Below, piece after piece: positions 47,565 through 56,500 of a stretch of DNA of 64,000 nucleotides. Below the pieces are notes generated by a model. The model saw only the letters and a list, made by a program, of their open reading frames with translations. It ran no database searches and had not been told where the DNA came from. The stretch's first letter is position 1, and each line of letters opens with the position of its first letter. The translations under genes and the position numbers were made by a program. The stretch is from Nymphaea colorata (lineage: Eukaryota; Streptophyta; Magnoliopsida; Nymphaeales; Nymphaeaceae). Location of the stretch: the NCBI RefSeq assembly GCF_008831285.2, contig NC_045139.1, positions 6,728,204 to 6,792,203 of the forward strand. The letters run 5' to 3'.

Positions 47565-50500
47565 ATGGCGGTTACTTCGCGCCAATCAGGCAGTCCTAAT
47601 AAGGAAGATGAGCAGCTGGTCATGGAACACGGGGGCGACCAGCCAGGTGGGGATCGCGCCTTCTCGAGCGCTTGGTTCTTCGTCATCACATCGACAACCG
47701 TGTTGTTCATCTTGGCCCTCCTCCTCGTCTCCTGCTTCGCGTATGAACGAGAATTCCTTTCGATCTGCACTCACACTTCACCAGGACAAAAATAACAGAA
47801 AGTCGAAACGCAACTAGTTTTGTAGCTTGTTTGGTATATATTTACGGGGAGACCGCCTCTGTCTCTCTGATTAATGGCTTCAGTTCATTTCATGCTTCTA
47901 ATATGGGTTTCTCTTTTTTAGGTCCCATTAATCGGGTATTGACGACATTGGATCCCACATTTAGAGTTTGATTGATGAGTTCTCTCGTTATATGGGTTCA
48001 TCATGTTCTTTTTCTAATTTGTTGAACAAATTCACTACCAACATCCTAATTCTTATAAGGTGTACTGTTTGTGAAGAAAATTTTTAAAATCAGATATTTT
48101 CCTTTTTATACAGACGGTCGAGACAACGAAACGAAATCACTCTTGCTTAGTTTCGATAGTATCCAATAGGAAATCATGAAGCTTCGGTTTCCTTTTTGGT
48201 ATCGCTTTTCTTGACCTATTTTTTAAAATTAATTCCTGGACTTGCATTCAATTTTTTGACTGGAAAAACGAGGAAAAGGATACCCATCTTTCCTCTTGGA
48301 ACAATTCTATAATGCATTCTTTGGTTCTTTTGTCTGATTTGTTGCAAGTTATTGTATTTGATGTAGCTGTTATTCTGAGGATTTAAGCAGACTTCCTGAT
48401 TTTCTGGTGCTGCGGTTTTAGGAAATATCGTTGATAGATCACCTGAATTGGTATTCCTCCTTTCATATGTGAAGTAGATTCAAGAAGCTAAAGTTTTGTT
48501 CCTACTCTTATGCAGAAGGAACAACTATAAGTCACGGGATGCATCGTCGTTTGACGATGGCGATCACACACCTAATGGTCCTCGTGCTAATGTACCTCCC
48601 AGAGGTTGGAATTCGTACGATTCGTTCTCATGGACAATTAACGAGACACAGTTTCTTTCCAATGCTGAAATTCTTGCCAACAAATTTCTTCAATTCGGTT
48701 ATGAGGTTGCTGCATTCGACTTGAACTATTTGTTTTCCATCTGAATTTTTTGTTCAACAGAGGCAAAGATTGACACGTTTGCCTTTTCACAGTATATGGT
48801 GGTAGATTTTTTGTGGTACAGGAGAATGCAGGGGAATGAATCTACTGTATGGTCTTCTGGTTTTGATACCATTGATCAGTGGGGACGGCCCATACCAGAT
48901 CCTAATCGTTGGCCATCCTCCAGTGGTGAGGTTGGCTTTAGGCAAGTATCATCGCGTGTTCGTGAGTTGGGTTTGAAGTTTGGGGTTCACGTGATGAGAG
49001 GGATCAGTACACAGGCAGTCATAGATAATACTCCTATATTGGGCACAGAGGTTTTCAGTCTGATCTTTATATACTTTTCTGTATCAGTGATGGTTACAAT
49101 GTCATTATAGAATGTTGACGTATCATTTAAACTGGGAAATTAGGAAGATATTTGTTCATGTGCATACATAAATCAGTATTTGTTCTTGTTTTTGTAGACT
49201 GCCATCAGTATGTCTAATTGAAGATGACCAGTTGTGAAACATCTTTGGATTCTTCATTGGATCAGGACCTTGCAGATATGATATTCGTGTCTTGATTAGT
49301 GCGAAATGTGTTCTAGATTGTACTACTGTGACGTAAAGAGATATTTTATGAGCTTGAAAGTCCATCTCATGATTTGCCAATTTCATGCTCGAAAAAATCA
49401 GGTTGAACATTTAAGGGATTCAGCAAGGCATGTTTTTTTACTAAATTGATTATCTTCAGTGTTAGAATATATTGTATTGGGAACCGGGTCCATATATGGA
49501 CCCGGCCCTATGGGGCACGGATACCGAGGCGGACTCGGTACCCTAGGCGGCACTCTTTCTCTCCCTCCTATATATTCTTCACTTACATGTAATTGTTGAG
49601 TTAAGTGAATATTATTTTCTCTCTCCTAGGGTTGCGGTTTGCCCCTAGGTCAGAGCTTCCCCGTGGTTTTTCACCTCTTTCTGAGGTTTTCCACGTATAT
49701 TGTGTGTTCTTTCTCTGCTCTCTCCTTGTGGTTCGTATTCCTACATGGTATCAGAGCCACCGTGTGTGAGATCGTTGGTGTGCAAGTAGTGTTTTTTCCA
49801 CCGTTCACGTGCCGCCTCCGTTGCCGTTTCCAGCACCGCCGCCGACACTGTTCCCAGCGCCGCTGTTGTTGCTGTTTGCCGTCTGACGCCGTCCAGGAAC
49901 GCCGCCGCCGTCCATCGTTCCCAGCTCCGCCGTCGTCTTTCCGCCGACCAGGAACGCCGCCGCCGTGGTTCCCTGCGCTGCCCTGCCTGGCCGCCGTCGC
50001 TGCTCCCAGCACCGCCGTCGCCTGGGTTATCGTCGCTGTTCCCAGTGCTGCCCTGCCGCCGTCGCCTGGGTTAGCTGCGCCGCCGCCGGGTGTCTTGTTT
50101 CCGCCGCCGTGGGTTGTGCCCTCTCTACCGCCGGTTGTGACCTTTGGGGATTGCGATGGCTGATGCAGCGATGCCCAAGCTTGATGATGCCCTCGACACG
50201 GGCAGCAATACCAAGGGTGAGAACTTGCCTGTTCATGTCACCTCCATTCGGCTGAATAAGGATAACTATCTCTCGTGGTCTGCTGCCCTAGAAATCGGAA
50301 TTACTAGTCGTGGTCGCCTGCACTATATCACTGGGGAGAAGCCTGCACCTTCTAAAACTGATTCGCAATGGCCGACCTGGGCGTTGGAGGATAGTCAGGT
50401 AAAAGTTTGGATTATTAGTTCGGTTTCCGCAGATATTCAGCCTTTGATCTTGCGTAAATCGACGGCGTATGATATGTGGACTGTTCTTGCCCGTATGTAT

Positions 50501-53500
50501 GGTCGTAAGAAGCGTGTTTTACGTGCCTATCAAATCAAACGTAGCATATATGCTCTTAAACAGGGAGATTTATCTGTTGCCTCCTTCTATGCCGCCCTGA
50601 AGACCAAATGGGAGGAACTTGACTATCATGTGAATGATGACTGGAAATGTGGTGTAGATCATGCCCTGTATTGGGAAAAGGAATGGATGGACCGCACCTT
50701 TATCTTCCTTGGAGGCCTGCGTGATGAGTTTGAAACCATTCGAAGCCAGCTTCTTAACTGTGATGAGATTCCTGGAATCGAAGAGGTGTATGCCCGTATT
50801 GAGTCTGAGGAGCAACGGCGCCAGATTATGCATATTGACTCCCATCAGGGGAGTTCTCCAGCAGCCTTTGTGAGCCATACTTCTGGGACGGGGCAGCGTC
50901 CTACTCGACGATGCAGCCATTGCAACAAAGTGGGTCATTCTGTTGATTTTTGTTGGGATCTTCATCCTGAGAAGCGTCTCGTCCGCGGTCGTCCTCCTCC
51001 TCATCGCCGAGCCTCTTCTGTGCCAGAGCCTAGCCCGGGGTCGTCCAATGTTGCCAAATCCAAGCTCTCCTCAGATCAACTCAGAGAGTTGCAAGCCTAC
51101 ATTAGTCGGTTGTCTACCCAGGATGATGCTTCTACTTCTGAGGGTGCTAAGTTAGCCCAGGCTCTGGTTGCTACTAGTGATCAAGGTAATTCTTCTCTCG
51201 GTGATTGGATTGTTGACAGTGGGGCTACTCATCATATGACAGGGGACCCTACGATGTTTCAAGAGTACAAGTTGACCTCTGGGCAGCAGCGTGTGTCTAT
51301 GGCTGATGGTTCTTCTATCTCTGTGGCTGGAAAAGGGAGTTTATCACTACTGAACAAATATTGTCTTCATAATGCCCTGCATGTTCCCAATATTCCCGTA
51401 AATTTGTTAACTGTCAGCAGTATTACCAAAGAGCTAAACTGTAATCTAATTTTCTCTGCTGATTGTTGTTTCCTGCAGGACTTGGGGACGGGGCAGAAGA
51501 TTGGGATTGGTTCGGCTATTGATGGGCTCTACAGACTGCCCGTTCGAGTTGCTTCTGCTTTGATTTCAGCCACCAGTGGTCAGTTGCCTGGCGTGGAGGC
51601 CAGATCCGTCATTATGCGTTGGCACGAGAGACTTGGTCATCTTCCCTTCCAGTTGCTTAGAAAGTTGTTTCCTAGGATGTTTCATTCTGTTTCTTTGGAC
51701 ACCTTCGCCTGTGAAGTGTGTCAGTTGTCTAAGCATGTTAGGGCCTCGTACCCTATTTCGTTCAATAAAGCCAACCGTCCTTTTGCTTTGGTTCACTCTG
51801 ATGTTTGGGGTCCTTCGGGAGTACCCACTTGTCGTGGCTTTCACTATTTTATGACTCTTATTGATGACTACTCCCGGTGTACGTTCGTGTATCTGTTGAA
51901 AGAACGTAGTGAAGTTCCCAACATTGTCAAAAACTTTGTGGCATTTGTCGAAACTCAATTCCAGACCACTGTTCAAGCCTTCCGCACTGACAATGCCCGA
52001 GAATATGTCTCCCAATCCCTTGATGACTTCTTGCGAAGCAAGGGTATTATTCATGAAACATCCTGTAGCTACACCCCTCCTCAGAATGGCGTGGCTGAAA
52101 GAAAAAACCGTCATTTGTTGAATGTTACCCGGGCAATTATGTTTCAACGTCATGTCCCTAAGAGGTACTGGGGGGACGCCCTTCTCACTAGTGCCCACCT
52201 TATCAACCGTATGCCTACTCGTGTGTTGGATGGTCATTCCCCTTATTCTGTGTTGTGGCCCACTCAGAATCCCTGGCCTCTAACCCCTCGCGTGTTTGGG
52301 TGTGTTTGTTTTGTCCATGATCATAGTCCCACTCTCAAGAAACTTGATCCTCGGTCCATCAAAGCAGTCTTCTTGGGATATTCCTCCACCCAGAAGGGAT
52401 ACAGGTGTGTTGACCCTAGCACTTCCAGAGTATATGTCTCCAGGGATATGACCTTTCATGAACATGAGGCATACTTTCCTGCGAATCCTCTTCAGGGGGA
52501 GTGTTTAGGTGACAGAAGGGAAGAGTATTCTTCGCATCAGTTGATTCAGTTCATGGATTTCTTGGATTATACGGTGAGTTCTCCAAGTGTGGAAAACGTT
52601 GTCAGTGAGGACAGAGACAGTCAGATGGAGGGGGGCCCTGTGGAAGAACAGTCTCGAGATCACCTATTTGGTCAGGTTTACAGCAGGAAGAAGAAGGATG
52701 TGATGGAAGATGTTGATGTTACCAATCCCAATCTTCCCAATCTTGTGACCTCCCCGGATGATCCAAGTCCAATGAATGAAGAACTTCCCATAGCTCTGCG
52801 CAAGGGCACCAGGTCATGTACTTCTCATCCTATTCAGAGATTTGTTTCATATGCAAAACTCAGTAAAGACTACAAGTGCTTTGTTACCTCTTTATCTATG
52901 GCTGTTATTCCCAGGTCAGTGGAAGATGCAAGGAAGGATCGTAAATGGCTACAGGCCATGACAGAAGAGATGGACGCCCTGGAAAAGAACAATACGTGGG
53001 AGGTTGTTGATATCCCCAAGGGAACTCACTTAGTTGGCTCCAAGTGGGTGTTTAATGTGAAGTACAAACCTGATGGCACTGTAGAACGCTATAAAGCTCG
53101 TCTTGTTGCTAAAGGGTTTAGCCAGAAATATGGGATTGACTATCTTGAGACGTTTGCTCCCGTGGCGAAACTGAAGACCGTAAGGGTCATCTTAGCTCTT
53201 GCAGTGCAAAAGAAGTGGAGAATGGACCAACTTGATGTAAAGAACGCCTTCTTGAATGGTCACCTTGAGGAAGAAGTCTATATGAGCATGCCGCCTGGGT
53301 ATGCTCGGAACGGGAAGTGTTGCTATCTCAAGAAAGCTTTGTATGGTCTCAAGCAATCCCCTAGAGCTTGGTTTGAAAGACTAAGGGTTGTAATGAAGAC
53401 TAATGGGTATAAACAGGGAAATGGTGATCACACCCTCTTCATCAAGCAGAGAAATGGTCTGGTGAGCCTTTTACTTGTATATGTTGATGATATGATTGTC

Positions 53501-56500
53501 ACAGGCGACGACGAGGGGGAGAAAAGGAAGATGAAAGAAACGTTAGCTGCAGAATTCGATCTCAAAGATCTGGGTAAACTAAGGTATTTCTTGGGGATTG
53601 AGATCGCGCGATCTGAGACTGGGCTTGTTATGAGCCAAAGAAAATACACGTTGGATCTTCTAAAAGAGACAGGTAAACTGGGATGCAGGCCCTTTCTTAC
53701 CCCAATGGAGTCTGGCACAAGGATAAGTATCAAAACTGGGACTATCTTGGATGAGGAAGGAAAAGGGAGGTATCAGCGTCTGGTTGGTAAACTTATTTAT
53801 CTCACTCTTACTCGCCCAGATATTACGTATGCTGTGGGTGTGTTAAGTCAGTTTATGCATGCTCCTACTGATTGTCATTGGAAAAGTGCTGAAAGAGTAT
53901 TGGGATACTTAAAGAATGACCCAGGGAAAGGACTACTCTACACTCGGCAAGATCAACTAAGCATTGAAGGATACTCTGACGCCGACTGGGCAGGATGCAC
54001 AGATACTAGGAGGTCTACCACAGGATACTGCATATTTCTTGGAGGTAACCTTGTGGTATGGAGAAGTAAACGTCAAGAAGTTTGTTCCAGGTCCAGTGCT
54101 GAGGCTGAATACAGGGCGGTTGCTATGGGGGTTACAGAGATGTTATGGCTCAAAATTCTTTTAGCAGATATTGGGGTTAAAATGGAAGAGAAGATGAGGA
54201 TGTATTGTGACAACAAGTCTGCGATTAACTTGGCAAACAATCCGGTCATGCACGACAGGACCAAACATGTGGAGATCGATCGTCACTTCATACGGGAACG
54301 CATAGATTCAAAGGAGTTGATTCTGCCCTATATGAAGTCTGAAGATCAAGTTGCAGATGTCTTAACTAAGTCTTTATGTACATCTCAATTTGAGAAAAAT
54401 GTTAGCAAGCTTGGCATGTTTGACATGTATGCCAAGCTTGAGGGGGAGTGTTAGAATATATTGTATTGGGAACCGGGTCCATATATGGACCCGGCCCTAT
54501 GGGGCACGGATACCGAGGCGGACTCGGTACCCTAGGCGGCACTCTTTCTCTCCCTCCTATATATTCTTCACTTACATGTAATTGTTGAGTTAAGTGAATA
54601 ATATTTTCTCTCTCCTAGGGTTGCGGTTTGCCCCTAGGTCAGAGCTTCCCCGTGGTTTTTCACCTCTTTCTGAGGTTTTCCACGTATATTGTGTGTTCTT
54701 TCTCTGCTCTCTCCTTGTGGTTCGTATTCCTACATTCAGCAAGTAAAGCTTGCAGCTTTGATTTCTCATTATGTAGATGAATGTGCATATTCTAGGTACC
54801 ATGTAAATAATCCCAAAAGAGGTAGAAATTTGGCTAATGTTTTTGCAAGTGGATTCACTGGGTGGGTGAATTATCATGATTTATTTGTAGTAGATAATGC
54901 TTTACATTGACAGGTTTGATTTTTGTTTCTTCGAAAACTGTGTGTTGTTCAGATTGGAATCCGATGAACAAAAAGTAATTACTTAGGCTCAGCTTATTCT
55001 TATAATTTTGCTTTGATATCTGAAATTTCTTTACCGAAAGAAAGTTGGCATAAGCAAACGGATCTACCTATCTGGGCAGCCTGATTTACATGGAAACTCT
55101 AGATGACGTACCATTTATGCTAATATCACCAGTATATATTTTGCTAATCATACTTTTCAAATGGTTGTGCAGGGTCATCCTTATGAAGCAGAAGGAAGGG
55201 TTTGGAGGGCAAAGGACATAGCTCTTCCTCAGGAACCCTGCAAATGGATGCCAAATTGTTTCATGAGTATAAATACAAGCTTGAGTGCTGGAAAGGCTTT
55301 TCTTGAATCCCTTTATAAGTTATATGACGAATGGGGTGTTGATTTCGGTAGGTTCATTTGACATATTTGCGATGGATGGGATAATCCCAGAGAAAGAGAT
55401 GCAAATTTATTATGAATGAATTTCTATGGATTGCTTGTTATTGAGTCCTTGACTGACTGCAGTGAAGCATGACTGCGTATATGGTGATGACCTTAATATA
55501 GAAGAGATCAAAATAGTGTCAGAGGTAGTAAAAGCTAATTATTTTTTCCACTTGCTTTTTCTTCTGGTTAAGCAATAGGCTCTCGTGAGTTATTCCATTG
55601 GAAAGTGGCTTTGCTGCTGCAATGTACTTATGGTGGTTTCTTGACAATAGCACACACTTAAAACATCTTTCTTGTTCATTCTCTATTTTTCAGATTTTGA
55701 AGGCTAAAGAAAATCCTATTCTATATTCAATATCACCTGGCACTCATGTGACACTTGAGATGGCTGAAAAGGTAAAAGAAGCCGTAAACATGTATAGAGT
55801 TACTGGTGATGATTGGGACTCATGGAGGGACTTAGCTTTTCACTTTGATATAGCTAGGTAATACATTCTCTGCAACCATTCTTATTTTATAATTTAAACA
55901 AACAGAATTCCAATTTTTTTGGTGTAACCATGTGCCTTCCATAAATATTTAAGCAGATGAGGCTGTGGTAATATGCAGGGATCTTGCACTTGGTGGTTTC
56001 ATAGGAGACAAAGGCCTGTTGGGAAGATCATGGCCAGACCTGGATATGCTCCCGTTTGGTTGGATAACTGATCCGAGTATGTACTCACATATGTTTTGTG
56101 ATACTTGTTAAGATGCTTTTATACATCTGATTTCCTTATTTAACCTGCTTTCATATCTATCCAGCTGATACGGGCCTGGTTATCTTTGTTGCCTTTCAGA
56201 TTCAAATCAAGGTCCCCACCGTAATTGCGGCCTTACGCTTGATGAACAAAAAACACAGGTTAGTAATGTGAACTACCTTTTTCATCTTGCAAAATTATAG
56301 TACTCTCAAAATCTCAATTGTTAAGGTGATTTACATTTTTCCTCAAAAGTTTATTTGATCTTCTTCGTCTTTTGTTTTTTTTTGCTAGTTACTTTTCTAA
56401 TTTCTACAGGTGCAATTTACAAATCAGATGTCCAACACAGCCCTTATTTTTCCCCTTTAGGCATCTGAGCTTCTGACAATTCTCTAATTACTTATTCTTC

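Larger units (their letters stand above)
49460..54734 (+). mobile_element. Complete Ty1/copia LTR retrotransposon
   Basis: A 5275-bp element with identical-length LTRs (286 bp), a tRNA primer-binding site, one long gag-pol frame, a polypurine tract and a perfect 5-bp target duplication. Domain order is gag, protease, integrase, reverse transcriptase, RNase H, which defines Ty1/copia (integrase before reverse transcriptase). Short LTRs and total size would suit the Ale lineage, but that needs a phylogeny. It lies in the same orientation as the GH27 gene, within intron 3. Nothing inactivating is visible. Confidence 0.97.

Noticed and set aside
50144..50155. TTG as the start of the retrotransposon polyprotein
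   Set aside because: Plant mRNAs rarely start at TTG, and an ATG lies four codons downstream in the same frame.
49639..50163. Proline-rich 174-codon frame across the 5' LTR and leader
   Set aside because: It starts inside the LTR, crosses the primer-binding site and is made of low-complexity GC-rich codons. The real product starts at 50156.
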